Source: an uncultured Opitutia bacterium
GTDB taxonomy: Bacteria > Verrucomicrobiota > Verrucomicrobiia > Opitutales > Opitutaceae
Length of the DNA stretch: 64,000 nt
Direction of reading: 5' to 3'
Assembly: GCA_903877135.1 (NCBI GenBank)
Contig: CAIRCN010000042.1
Location: 1 to 64,000 of the forward strand
The notes beneath the pieces are model-generated. The model was given only the letters and a program-made list of their open reading frames with translations. It was not told where the DNA came from and ran no database searches. The translations under genes and the position numbers were made by a program. Positions 53,568 through 62,267 of this stretch are shown piece after piece; position 1 is the first letter of the stretch; the number at the start of each line of letters is the position of its first letter.

Positions 53568-54518
53568 CTAAAAGCCCTTGATCCGGAAAAGACTCGTGAC
53601 GCTTTCGTTGCTGTTGATGCGCAGGATCGCCTGCCCCAGCAGCTTCGCGATGCTGAGCACGGTGATCGGCAGGCCCCGCGTGTCGATCGGGGTGGAGTTC
53701 GTCGTGATCAGCTCGTTGATCAACCCGGAGCGCAGCCGTTCCAAGGCCACTTCATTCAGAATGCAGTGACTGACAGCGGCCGTGATATTCACGGCGCCGT
53801 TTTCCCGGAGAATCTTGGCGGCGGCGATCAAGGTTCCGGCCGTTTCGGTGATGTCGTCGACCAGCAGCACGTCGCAGCCGGCCACCTCGCCGACGATGTT
53901 CATCGCCTCGACAGTGGTGGCGCTGGTGCGTTTTTTCGCCACCAAGGCAAGCCCCGCCCCCATGGTGTCGGCGTAGGCGGCCGCCATTTTCATGCCGCCG
54001 ACGTCGGGCGAGCACACAACCAGCGGCCTGGTGCTTTGCCGGCGCGCGAGGTGCTCGAAGAAAACCGGTGACGCATAGAGGTGGTCCACGGGAATATCAA
54101 AGAAGCCCTGAATCTGCTGGCTGTGCAGATCCATGGCGAGGATCCGCGTGGCACCGGCAGCGACGAGCAGGTTGGCCACCAATTTCGCAGTGATGGGGAC
54201 GCGCGGCTGGTCCTTGCGATCCTGGCGGGCGTAACCATAGAAAGGCATCACGGCGGTGATGCGCTGGGCCGAGGCGCGCCGGGCGGCATCAATCATGATC
54301 AGCAACTCCATCAGGTGATGGTTGGTCGGCGGGCAGGTCGACTGGATGATGAAAACATCGTGACCGCGGATGTTCTCGTTGATCTTCACAAACGATTCCC
54401 CATCGGGGAAACAGGTGACGGTGGCCTCGCCCAGCGGGACCCCCATCGACTGACACATTTCCTCCGCGAGGGCGCGGTTGGAGTTGCCGGAAAAGATTTT
54501 GAGGCGCGATTCGCTCAT
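53568..54518 (-). CDS. prs: Ribose-phosphate pyrophosphokinase (PRPP synthetase)
   Basis: This enzyme makes PRPP from ribose-5-phosphate and ATP for nucleotide, His and Trp synthesis. The 316 aa match the usual length. Conserved segments are FSGNSNRALAEEM, PPTNHHLMELL, ITAVMPFYGYARQDRK, DLHSQQIQGFF, SPDVGGMKMA, and the ribose-5-phosphate loop VDDITETAGTL. Usual forms read VDDMIDTAGT there, so ITE is a minor variant. It lies between lpxD and htrA on the minus strand, 28 nt from lpxD. Confidence 0.96.
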   Translation of the reverse strand: MSESRLKIFSGNSNRALAEEMCQSMGVPLGEATVTCFPDGESFVKINENIRGHDVFIIQSTCPPTNHHLMELLIMIDAARRASAQRITAVMPFYGYARQDRKDQPRVPITAKLVANLLVAAGATRILAMDLHSQQIQGFFDIPVDHLYASPVFFEHLARRQSTRPLVVCSPDVGGMKMAAAYADTMGAGLALVAKKRTSATTVEAMNIVGEVAGCDVLLVDDITETAGTLIAAAKILRENGAVNITAAVSHCILNEVALERLRSGLINELITTNSTPIDTRGLPITVLSIAKLLGQAILRINSNESVTSLFRIKGF

Positions 54519-54546
54519 GGCCGCGCATCCTGATGGCAGAACCGCG

Positions 54547-55590
54547 CTAGGAGGAAGACTTTTTTATCTGCGCTTCCAGCGCGTCGAACCGTTTGAAAAG
54601 ATCCGGCAGGCGCTGCTGGAGGACCGCGACGCGACGTTCGAGCATGTAAGGGATCGCCGGTGTGCCGTTGATAAAGGCGCCAGGGGGCACATTGCCGATG
54701 ATGCCGGCCTGCCCTCCGGCCTTGGCCCCCTTCCCGATCGTGAGGTGCCCTGCCACACCGACCTGCCCGCCCAAGACCGCGTAGTCCCCGACGGTCGTGC
54801 TGCCCGAAATGCCCACCTGGGCGCACAGGATACAATGGCGCCCGATGACGACGTTGTGCCCGACCTGCACGAGATTGTCGATCTTGGTGCCCTCGCCCAC
54901 GACGGTGCGGCTGAAGCGCGCCCGATCTACCGTGCTGTTCGCGCCGATCTCAACGTCGTTCTCGATCAGCACCACGCCCACCTGCGGAATCTTTTCGTGC
55001 CGGCCGGCGACAAATTCATAGCCGAACCCATCGGAGCCGATGATGACACCTGGCTGCAACCGCACGCGGTCCCGCAGAACACACTCGGCGGCGACCGTCG
55101 AGCCGGGCATGAGCCAGCAATCCTCGCCCACCGCGGCACCGCGCCCCACAAACACCTGCGCCTGCAAATGGCTGCGCTCACCGATCTCCGCCCCGGTTTC
55201 GACCACGCACAACGGGCCGATCGTGGCGCTGGCCGCAACACTGGCGCCCGGAGCCACGCTGGCTGTGGGATGGATGCCGGGCGCGGGTTTCGGCCATAGC
55301 ATCTGCTCGATGCGCACGCAGAGGCGCGCCAAGGCAGCCGACGGGTTGTCCACCAGCAGAAAGAGCTGGTTCGGCTGGGGCTCGCCCTCGTAATCGAGCG
55401 GGAGCAGCACCACCGAGGCCCGTGTGGCCGGCACTTCTACCCGATATTTGGCGCTGCCTAGGAAGGCAAGTTCACCCGGCTCCGCCGGACCCAGTGCCGC
55501 GATGCCCCGCACCATCTCGGTCGTGGCCCCTAGCACGCGTTTCGGCAGCGTGATGGCCTGAATGTCCGCCGGGGAAAAGGAAACCTGCAT
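54547..55590 (-). CDS. lpxD: UDP-3-O-acylglucosamine N-acyltransferase (LpxD)
   Basis: This enzyme is the third step of lipid A synthesis, acylating UDP-3-O-acyl-glucosamine. The start at 55590 (MQVSFSPADIQAITL) gives 347 aa. An N-terminal uridine-binding domain is followed by a left-handed beta-helix with many hexapeptide repeats (about 105-320). The catalytic His is in NLVQVGHNVVIGRHC, and GVIIGSDGFGYEF precedes it. A C-terminal helical region (VLQQRLPDLFKRFDALEAQI) is present. Its presence shows a lipid A-containing outer membrane. Terminator 55631-55659 separates it from the upstream ompH gene. Confidence 0.95.
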   Translation of the reverse strand: MQVSFSPADIQAITLPKRVLGATTEMVRGIAALGPAEPGELAFLGSAKYRVEVPATRASVVLLPLDYEGEPQPNQLFLLVDNPSAALARLCVRIEQMLWPKPAPGIHPTASVAPGASVAASATIGPLCVVETGAEIGERSHLQAQVFVGRGAAVGEDCWLMPGSTVAAECVLRDRVRLQPGVIIGSDGFGYEFVAGRHEKIPQVGVVLIENDVEIGANSTVDRARFSRTVVGEGTKIDNLVQVGHNVVIGRHCILCAQVGISGSTTVGDYAVLGGQVGVAGHLTIGKGAKAGGQAGIIGNVPPGAFINGTPAIPYMLERRVAVLQQRLPDLFKRFDALEAQIKKSSS

Positions 55591-55630
55591 GGCGTCAGCG
55601 TGGGAATTTTCGCGGTAGGTGCAACGCCGC

Positions 55631-55659
55631 AAAAAAACCCCGCTCGGTAAAAAGCGGGG
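55631..55659 (-). terminator. Rho-independent terminator after ompH (minus strand)
   Basis: On the minus strand CCCCGCT (55653-55659 complement), loop TTTTACCG and AGCGGGG are followed by seven T residues. It is 25-53 nt beyond the ompH stop and ahead of lpxD, so lpxD may need its own promoter or depend on read-through. Confidence 0.85.
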
Positions 55660-55683
55660 CTTGAAAGTTAGGTGGTCGCCAGC

Positions 55684-56370
55684 TCAGGGCTTCTTTGCAG
55701 GCGTCACACCGGGCAGCGTGATTTTCGGAGAGTCGGAGCTGGTGTCCGCGGGTTTCGCGGCGGCGGAGGGTGTAGTGGCGGCTGGCGGGCTGGTGGGCCG
55801 GTCGCGGTTGATCTCCAGCAAAACTTCGTCGGTGATGTCGTAGCTCATATCAGAATAGAGCAGGTTGGAGACGCCGATCAGGGTCGGGCCGGACTTGTCT
55901 ATCAAGATCGTGGCGCCTTTGCGCTTTGCGACATCGACAGCGATCTTGCTAATCTCCTCGATCATGAGGTCGCGGAATGTCTTAATGCGCTGCTGCAGGG
56001 AATTGCGGGTGTTGGTCTGGAAGCTTTCGACCTCGCTCTTCTTGCGGCGGATATCCTCAAGCATCTTGTTCGATTCGGCCTGGGCCTTGGTTTTCGCGTC
56101 GGCGGTAGCGGCAGGGTTGTTCGACTGGTCAACCATGTCCTTGTATTTCTCGACAAGGGAGTTACCTTCCTTGTTGAGGCGGTCGAGCTCTTCCTGCGCC
56201 TTCTGCTCGTCACCGCGCAATTTGGCGTTTTGCTCTTCGGTTTTGTAGTGGCTGTCGTAGAGCTTGGCCATGTCGACAACGAGAATTTTGGGAGCCGGCT
56301 GGGCGTGGACGAGCAGAGTGCTCAGACCAAAGGCAGCCAAGGCGATCAATGTTTGGACGGATTTTTTCAT
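55684..56370 (-). CDS. OmpH/Skp-family periplasmic chaperone
   Basis: The 228-aa protein has a signal peptide (MKKSVQTLIALAAFGLSTLLVHA) and the Skp start ILVVDMAKLYDSHYKTE. A long charged coiled coil follows (about 35-135), then the C-terminal beta segment TILIDKSGPTLIG. A Pro/Ala/Ser-rich tail (about 190-228) extends it beyond the usual 160-190 residues. It should carry unfolded outer-membrane proteins to BamA. It lies 48 nt after bamA, the usual bamA-skp-lpxD order. Confidence 0.92.
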   Translation of the reverse strand: MKKSVQTLIALAAFGLSTLLVHAQPAPKILVVDMAKLYDSHYKTEEQNAKLRGDEQKAQEELDRLNKEGNSLVEKYKDMVDQSNNPAATADAKTKAQAESNKMLEDIRRKKSEVESFQTNTRNSLQQRIKTFRDLMIEEISKIAVDVAKRKGATILIDKSGPTLIGVSNLLYSDMSYDITDEVLLEINRDRPTSPPAATTPSAAAKPADTSSDSPKITLPGVTPAKKP

Positions 56371-56418
56371 GAATGGAGGATTGGGAAGTAAGAAAGGAGA
56401 ATGTGCAGTAGTAGCGAA

Positions 56419-58791
56419 TCAGTAGCGCGTGCCAAAGGAAAAATTAAACTGATTGCCCGTCTTCTCCGATTTGGTTCCGGTGAGGGGAATGCCGAAATCC
56501 AGGCTGAGAGGCGAGCCCATCACCGATAGACGCAGGCCAATGCCAAAGTTATCGGCATATCTGGCGGGACTAAAATCGTAGGCGCCTTTGTTGACAAAAC
56601 CAGCGTCATAGAAGATCGCAAAACGGATGGGGCTCACAATATCGGCACTATATTCCGCGCTGAAGAACGCGTAGGTCTTGCCCCCGATGGGTTGATCCAG
56701 AACGTCTCGCGGGCTGACATTGCGGAATTCGAACCCGCGAAGGGAGGTGGGACCGCCGAGATAGAATTTACTGTAGTAGGGAACATCGGCTCCGCCGCCC
56801 CAGTTTTGGATGACACCGCCGCGAGCCAGCAGTGCCAGCACCTGAGCCTGGGTTTCGAAGATGGGAAAATACTGGGCGCCGCGAAACTCGATGCTGTAAT
56901 TCTGGTCGTGGCCGCCCAAAGGCCCACCCGCCACCGAGGTGTTGAGCTCGACGCGGTTGCCGGTGCTCGTGTTGATGATCTTGTCGCGTGTGTCGCGCAG
57001 CAGTTGCAGGCTGACTTTCGAGATCGAATTATTGCCCTGCAGCGACGAGATGATCGAGGAGGCCTGCGGCGAGACGTTGTTGATTGAGATGACAGTGTAG
57101 CCGTAGGCCAGGCGCCCCTCGACAAACTCGAACAGCCGCTTGCGCAGGTAAATCTCGAAGCCAGTGTCGACCTCCTGGTAATAGGCGCTGTTGTAGTCGG
57201 ACATTGTGCGGGAAACCTGCCCACCTAGCGCCAGTTGCCGCTGGAACGCCCATGGCTCCTCGAACGAAAGCGTGACCTCGCTCGAAAGCGAGCCGAGCGA
57301 CAGCCGCAAGCGAAATTTCTGTCCATCGCCCTGATATAGGGAGCGCCGGTTGAAAATATCGAAATTGGACTGCGAAACCTCAGCGAAAACCGTGGCCCGC
57401 TCAAGCGAGCTGTAACCCGCGCCGAAGGTAAGGTTACCCGTGCGACCCTCTTTGACCGCAATGCGCATATTGCGCCGGCCGGGGATGTTGGTTTCCTGCG
57501 GCGTCACACTGACATCGTCGAAGAACCGCGTGTTCTCCAGACGCATCTTACTGATCTTCATCCGCACCGTGTCGAAGACGTCGCCTGGGCCAAGCACCAG
57601 TTCGCGGAGGATGACCGTGCTCTTGGTCTTGGTATTGCCCTCGATGACAATAGACTCAACGTTGAACTTCTCGCTCTCAGTCACCTCGTATTCGATATCG
57701 ATATTGCCGGTGGTGACGTTGGGTTTGCGAACCAGCCGCACCCGGGTGTCGAGGTGCCCGTCGCGACCGTAAAATTCCTCCAGACGGTCAACATCCTTGT
57801 CGAGTTTGGACGGCTTGAAAAGCATGCCGCTGCGCTGGCGCAGCACGCGTTTGAGCAGCGCGGTAGGGTGCAGCTTGTTGCCGGCGAATGTGATCTCGCC
57901 GATGTGGTATTGCCGCCCTTCCGCGACCGTGATCGTGATCGTTAGCTTCTTCGTGGTGGAATAGCTGAAAATCACCTTCTCCGGCGGGATTTCCACGTCG
58001 AGATAACCAAGCTCGCGGTAGTAGTCGCGCAGCTTGTCGAGGTCGTCGTCAAACTGGTCGTCCTTGAAAAAGCCGGAACCGGTCAACCAGGAAAGCATCC
58101 ACCATTTCTTGGTCTCCATCTCGCCGATCAGGCGTTTACTTTTCACCTGCTTGTTGCCCTTGAAGCGAATCTCGCCGATCCGGACCTTGTTGCCCTCTTT
58201 GATCTTAAAGACCACCGTGCCAAAGCCCGTGGTGCGGTCGCGCTCAATCGCATAGCTGACCGAAATCTGGTTGTAGCCATTCTTTTGGTAATACTCGCGG
58301 AGTTTCTCCGTGTCGTCCTTGACCTGACGCTCATCCAGCGACGTGTTCGGCTTGGTCTTGATCTCCTTCTCCAACCGGCTGGTCTTGACCCGGTGATTGC
58401 CGTCAAAACGAATCGCCAGCACCCGATACTTGGGCGTGACCTCTACGACGAGGTTGAACACGCGGTCGTTGACGGCCTCGCGCTTGACCTCGATGAACTC
58501 GAACAGTCCGGTCTTGTAGAGCGAGCGAATATCGCGGTCGATCATCGAGTCGTCGAGATCGCCGCCCTCGCGCACTTGCATATTGGCGCGCACCACCTGT
58601 TCGTTGACTACGGCTGTGCCAACGAATTTCACCGCGATCGTGCCGACGCGATAGGCCGGGGCCTGCTGCTGCGGCTGCTGACCCGCATGCTCCTGCGCCC
58701 AGACCTGCGCTCCGCCCATAGCCAGGAGCAGCAAAACAGCGACAAGTGAGCTTGTGACCCTGGACAGAGGGTTACTGGGTAAAGTTTTCAA
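56419..58791 (-). CDS. bamA: Outer-membrane protein assembly factor BamA
   Basis: The 790-aa protein has a signal peptide (up to about 32; VTSSLVAVLLLLAMGGAQVWA). Five POTRA repeats follow (about 48-430; each with a GN- or GxxxF-type core such as IRFDGNHRVKTSRLEKEI). The C-terminal 16-stranded barrel contains the TSLRGFEF motif of the L6 loop (canonical VRGF) and ends in an aromatic residue (FSFGTRY). It inserts beta-barrel proteins in the outer membrane. Its start overlaps the dnaB stop by 20 nt. Confidence 0.96.
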   Translation of the reverse strand: MKTLPSNPLSRVTSSLVAVLLLLAMGGAQVWAQEHAGQQPQQQAPAYRVGTIAVKFVGTAVVNEQVVRANMQVREGGDLDDSMIDRDIRSLYKTGLFEFIEVKREAVNDRVFNLVVEVTPKYRVLAIRFDGNHRVKTSRLEKEIKTKPNTSLDERQVKDDTEKLREYYQKNGYNQISVSYAIERDRTTGFGTVVFKIKEGNKVRIGEIRFKGNKQVKSKRLIGEMETKKWWMLSWLTGSGFFKDDQFDDDLDKLRDYYRELGYLDVEIPPEKVIFSYSTTKKLTITITVAEGRQYHIGEITFAGNKLHPTALLKRVLRQRSGMLFKPSKLDKDVDRLEEFYGRDGHLDTRVRLVRKPNVTTGNIDIEYEVTESEKFNVESIVIEGNTKTKSTVILRELVLGPGDVFDTVRMKISKMRLENTRFFDDVSVTPQETNIPGRRNMRIAVKEGRTGNLTFGAGYSSLERATVFAEVSQSNFDIFNRRSLYQGDGQKFRLRLSLGSLSSEVTLSFEEPWAFQRQLALGGQVSRTMSDYNSAYYQEVDTGFEIYLRKRLFEFVEGRLAYGYTVISINNVSPQASSIISSLQGNNSISKVSLQLLRDTRDKIINTSTGNRVELNTSVAGGPLGGHDQNYSIEFRGAQYFPIFETQAQVLALLARGGVIQNWGGGADVPYYSKFYLGGPTSLRGFEFRNVSPRDVLDQPIGGKTYAFFSAEYSADIVSPIRFAIFYDAGFVNKGAYDFSPARYADNFGIGLRLSVMGSPLSLDFGIPLTGTKSEKTGNQFNFSFGTRY

Positions 58792-60157
58792 AGCGGGTGA
58801 TGTCTCGAAGGAAAGTGAGCTTCAGTTCTCCTACTGGGCCGTTGCGTTGCTTGGCAACGATTAACTCGGCGGAATCCGCCGCAACTTGGAATTTTTCATC
58901 GGCATCTTTGGGTCGGGCAAGCATGAGGACTACGTCGGCATCCTGCTCGATCGATCCAGATTCGCGCAAATCAGCCAGTTTGGGCGTGCGGTTCTCCTTT
59001 TCGGACGAGCGGTTCAGCTGACTTAATACAAGCACCGGGACATTCAGTTCCTTCGCGAGTGATTTTAATCCGCGAGAGGCCTCGGCTACCTGCTGTTCGC
59101 GCGGCACCTTCGAGTCGGTCGGGCTGAGCAATTGCAGATAATCAACCACAATGAACCCCAGCGGCGTGCGGGAGTGGACCCGCCGGGCTTTGGCCCGGAG
59201 CTGCATGATCGAAAGAGCACTGGAATCGTCGATGAAAATCGGGGCCTTGGAAAACTCGTCGGCAGCCGCCACCAGCCGCGTCTGCTCGTCGCCATTCTTC
59301 GAGAGGAGACCGTCGCGCAGCAGCTTCATGTTGACGCGGGCACGCGAACACAGCATGCGCAGGGCGAGTTGGGCCGCGCTCATTTCGAGCGAAAACACGA
59401 GCACCGCCACGCCCTGCCCTCGCTTCGGCAGAGCAGCCGACTCGGCAATGTTCAGGGCGAGGGAAGTCTTGCCCATGGCTGGCCGGGCAGCGAGGACGAT
59501 CATTTCCTGTCGCTGAAACCCCCAAGTTAGCGCGTCGAGATCCTTGAAGCCCGACGGCACTCCGGTCATTTCGCCCTTTTTCATCATCATCTTGGTGATG
59601 ACGTTCATCGCCTCGTGCGTCGGCTCGCGCATGGGCTTGGCGCTTTCGCTGACCCTGTTCTGGGTGACGGAGAAGATCCGCGCCTCGATTTGATCCACAA
59701 ACTCATCGATGCCACCGGTAAAATTATAGCATTCCTCCACCGCCCCCGTCGCCGACCGGATCATCTCGCGCAGCAGGCTCTGTTCGCGGACTTTGTCGAT
59801 AAAGTAACCTGCCTGGGCCGTCGTAGGGATGCGGCTGCTCACCTGGGTGAGGAACGCATAGCCCCCCACCGTCTCCAGTTGCCGAGAGGTTTTCAGTTCC
59901 TCCGCGACCACCGCCACGTCGATCGGCGCCTGCCGGTTGTAAAGGGCCAGCAGTCGCTCGAAAATGATGCCGTGTTTCGCATCGTAGAACGACTCCGGTC
60001 GGAGGCGCGCTTCCAAGCAGCGCGAGAGCACATCCGCTCCATCAAGCAGACAGCAGGAAAGCAGATGTTCCTCCGCCTCGATGCTGTGCGGCAGGGAGCG
60101 GACGGCGGGCGAAGCTGGTGCTTCAGAACGGCGGGGATTGAAGACTTCTTCGGCCAT
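58772..60157 (-). CDS. dnaB: Replicative DNA helicase DnaB
   Basis: This hexameric 5'-3' helicase acts at the replication fork. Starting at 60157 (MAEEVFNPRRSEAP) it has 461 aa; a codon 15 nt upstream is also possible. The N-terminal domain (about 20-125) has PHSIEAEEHLLSCCLLD. After a linker, the RecA-like core has TGVPSGFKDLDALTWGFQ, Walker A ARPAMGKTSLALN, the FSLEMSAAQLALRML helix, the Walker B region FIVVDYLQLL, and LRESGSIEQDAD. It lies after rplI and overlaps bamA. Confidence 0.95.
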   Translation of the reverse strand: MAEEVFNPRRSEAPASPAVRSLPHSIEAEEHLLSCCLLDGADVLSRCLEARLRPESFYDAKHGIIFERLLALYNRQAPIDVAVVAEELKTSRQLETVGGYAFLTQVSSRIPTTAQAGYFIDKVREQSLLREMIRSATGAVEECYNFTGGIDEFVDQIEARIFSVTQNRVSESAKPMREPTHEAMNVITKMMMKKGEMTGVPSGFKDLDALTWGFQRQEMIVLAARPAMGKTSLALNIAESAALPKRGQGVAVLVFSLEMSAAQLALRMLCSRARVNMKLLRDGLLSKNGDEQTRLVAAADEFSKAPIFIDDSSALSIMQLRAKARRVHSRTPLGFIVVDYLQLLSPTDSKVPREQQVAEASRGLKSLAKELNVPVLVLSQLNRSSEKENRTPKLADLRESGSIEQDADVVLMLARPKDADEKFQVAADSAELIVAKQRNGPVGELKLTFLRDITRFENFTQ

Positions 60158-60234
60158 GCGCAGGCGGATCATTCAGACCGGCGGTGGAAGCGCGGCAATA
60201 TCGAGTTATGCACAAGATGCTCGCAGAAAGCACA

Positions 60235-60262
60235 AAGGCCGCGCCTGGATCGACGCGGCCTT
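60235..60262 (-). terminator. Candidate terminator after rplI (minus strand)
   Basis: The minus strand reads AAGGCCGCG (60254-60262 complement), a 10-nt loop and CGCGGCCTT (60235-60243 complement), then TGTGCTTTCT. The 9-bp stem is perfect but the following U-tract is imperfect. It is 18 nt after the rplI stop, so dnaB may have its own promoter or partial read-through. Confidence 0.5.
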
Positions 60263-60280
60263 CGCAAATCGTGCGTGGCG

Positions 60281-60778
60281 TTATTTCTTCGCCGGGGCGG
60301 CGGCGGGGGCCGCGACCTCGATCGGGTTTTCCGAGACCACGTCGAAATTGAGTTCGACGGTGACGTCGGCGTGGAGCTTCACCTTCACGGTGTGCTGGCC
60401 CAGCGTCTTCACCGGCGTGTGCAGGAGCACGCGCCTCTTTTCGATGGTAAAGCCGCCCGCGACGAGTTTGTCGTGAATGTCGCTCGCGGTGATCGCGCCA
60501 AACATCTTGCCGCCTTCGCCAGTCTTCACGGCAAAGGCGAGACTGGCCTTTTCAAGTTTCTTGGCGAGCTCCTGCGCTCCCACCAACTCCTGCGACTCGC
60601 GCTCGGCACGGCGCTTTTTCAGCGCCTCGATCTGCTTGCGGTTGGCCACGGTGAGTGGCACCGCCATGCCGCGGGGGAGGAGGTAATTGCGCGCGTAACC
60701 GGCGCGGACTTTGACTTGATCGCCTTCGCCGCCAAGGTTGTCGACGGGTTTGACGAGGAGAATTTCGCTGTTAGCCAT
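60281..60778 (-). CDS. rplI: Ribosomal protein bL9
   Basis: The 165-aa protein has the L9 N-domain start SEILLVKPVDNLGGEGDQVKV, followed by RAGYARNYLLPRGMAVP (about 26-42), the long connecting helix, and the C-terminal domain with GKMFGAITASDI. It ends with a Pro/Ala/Lys tail. The leader (minus strand) contains TCAACTCTCAA 14-24 nt upstream of ATG and no Shine-Dalgarno sequence. rpsR, which usually precedes rplI, is absent from the 50-nt gap to ssb. Confidence 0.96.
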   Translation of the reverse strand: MANSEILLVKPVDNLGGEGDQVKVRAGYARNYLLPRGMAVPLTVANRKQIEALKKRRAERESQELVGAQELAKKLEKASLAFAVKTGEGGKMFGAITASDIHDKLVAGGFTIEKRRVLLHTPVKTLGQHTVKVKLHADVTVELNFDVVSENPIEVAAPAAAPAKK

Positions 60779-60828
60779 GATGAAGGGGAGGTTGAGAGTT
60801 GATGAAAGTGGGCGTGTGCAGCTGCCGC

Positions 60829-61305
60829 TTAGAACGGAACGTCTTCGTCGAGATTTTCCGCCGCCGGAGGCTTCGGCACCGTGGCGCTGCGCGCCGGCGG
60901 GGCATGGCGGTCGGGCGAAACAGTCTGGTCGATGCCCTCGGCCGGAGCCGCGCCACCGCCACCCGCACCGCCGCGCGTCGAGAGAAACTGCACGTTGTCG
61001 AGGACGACCTTCAACTTGCTGCGTTTCTGACCGCTGGTCTTATCCTCCCACTGGTCAAATTTCAGACGGCCCTCGACCATGGCGAGACTGCCCTTGGTGA
61101 GGTATTTCGAAACGAGCTCGCCCTGCTTACCCCACGCCTCGATGTCGACAAACGTCGTCTCGTCGCGAGTGGCGCCGGACTCGTCCTTGAACTGGCGGTT
61201 GACCGCGATGCCAAACTGGCAGATGGCGGTGCCCTTCGGCGTGACCCGTAATTCGGGGTCGCGAGTCAGGTTGCCGATCAAAAAGACTTTGTTGAGGTAG
61301 GCCAT
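60829..61305 (-). CDS. ssb: Single-stranded DNA-binding protein
   Basis: The 158-aa protein has the OB-fold start AYLNKVFLIGNLTRDPELR, TAICQFGIAVNR, TTFVDIEAWGKQGELVSKYL and a flexible Gly/Pro-rich linker. It ends in the acidic tip DEDVPF that recruits partner proteins. It sits between rpsF (24 nt) and rplI (50 nt), the standard gene order apart from a missing rpsR. Confidence 0.96.
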   Translation of the reverse strand: MAYLNKVFLIGNLTRDPELRVTPKGTAICQFGIAVNRQFKDESGATRDETTFVDIEAWGKQGELVSKYLTKGSLAMVEGRLKFDQWEDKTSGQKRSKLKVVLDNVQFLSTRGGAGGGGAAPAEGIDQTVSPDRHAPPARSATVPKPPAAENLDEDVPF

Positions 61306-61329
61306 GGGAAGGGCGCCGCCGCGGGCCGC

Positions 61330-61626
61330 TCAGGCGGACACCACGAACGTGCGATAGACGCTTTGGTTGAGCCGGAGACGTTCCTTGAGATGGGCCGGGC
61401 CTTGGGCAGGAGCGTTGAAATCGACCTGCACATAGGTCGCGCCCGTGAATTTCCGGTCGGTCACACGGATGAAATCACGCTTACCGAGGTTTTCGACGGC
61501 GGTGACTTCCCCCTCGACGGCGGAGATTTCAGTCTTCACGCCATCGATGAGCTGTTCGATGGAGTCTTCCTTGCCGCGGTTGTCGAGAATGAAGGTCGCG
61601 CGGTATTTGCGTTTGGTGGGATTCAT
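61330..61626 (-). CDS. rpsF: Ribosomal protein bS6
   Basis: The 98-aa protein has the bS6 beta-alpha-beta-beta-alpha-beta pattern: KYRATFILDNRGKEDSIEQLI, TAVENLGKRDF, ATYVQVDFNAP and LNQSVYRTFVV. Start codon and pth stop overlap (ATGA, 61623-61626), so translation is probably coupled to pth. Binding of S6 in the ribosome is normally with S18, whose gene is not in this window. Confidence 0.94.
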   Translation of the reverse strand: MNPTKRKYRATFILDNRGKEDSIEQLIDGVKTEISAVEGEVTAVENLGKRDFIRVTDRKFTGATYVQVDFNAPAQGPAHLKERLRLNQSVYRTFVVSA

Positions 61627-62207
61627 TTTGGGTCTCTGCGATTAAGCTGGTTCATGGCGGCCTCGGTGCCGCGAGAGAGCAGCAGGTCGAGACCGAAGAG
61701 ATAATGATCGAGTTGTTGGGTGATGAGAGTGTGTTGGGCGGGAGAGAACTTTCCGAGAACGAAATCCTTGAGGTCCATCTGTTCCGGCTCCTTCGGGCCG
61801 ATGCCGAGGCGGTAGCGCACAAACCCGTCGCCGAAATGTTCGAGCAGGCTGGCCACGCCGTTGTGCCCGCCGGCGCTGCCGGTGACGGAGACTTTGACGA
61901 GCCCGAGGTCGATTGTGAGATCGTCGTAGATCGCCACAATCAAAGCCGGGGCCACTTTGTAGAACCGGGCCAGCGCACCGAGGGCCCGACCGCTATCGTT
62001 CATGAACGTCTGCGGCTTGACCAAATAGAAGGTGCGGCCCGGACGGGCATCCCAGCGGGCCACCTCAGCTTCGAACTGAGGTTGCGCCTTCCAAGACAGA
62101 CTGCGCCGCCGGGCGAACGCCTCGACCACGAGCCAGCCAAGATTATGGCGGGTGTTTTCGTATTCGCGGCCCGGATTGCCGAGCCCGGCAACAAGGGTGA
62201 TGGACAT
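61623..62207 (-). CDS. pth: Peptidyl-tRNA hydrolase
   Basis: The 194-aa enzyme releases tRNA from peptidyl-tRNA. The start ITLVAGLGNPGREYENTRHNLGW has the catalytic His in TRHN. KPQTFMNDSGRAL, AIYDDLTIDLG and GSAGGHNGVASLLEHFG complete the family signature. It is between rplY (60 nt) and rpsF (4-nt overlap). Usual length is about 190 aa. Confidence 0.96.
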   Translation of the reverse strand: MSITLVAGLGNPGREYENTRHNLGWLVVEAFARRRSLSWKAQPQFEAEVARWDARPGRTFYLVKPQTFMNDSGRALGALARFYKVAPALIVAIYDDLTIDLGLVKVSVTGSAGGHNGVASLLEHFGDGFVRYRLGIGPKEPEQMDLKDFVLGKFSPAQHTLITQQLDHYLFGLDLLLSRGTEAAMNQLNRRDPK

Positions 62208-62267
62208 GACTCAAAGAACGAACGGGCCGGACCGGCACCGCTAGGCGCCGGACCGAACCGGGAAAAC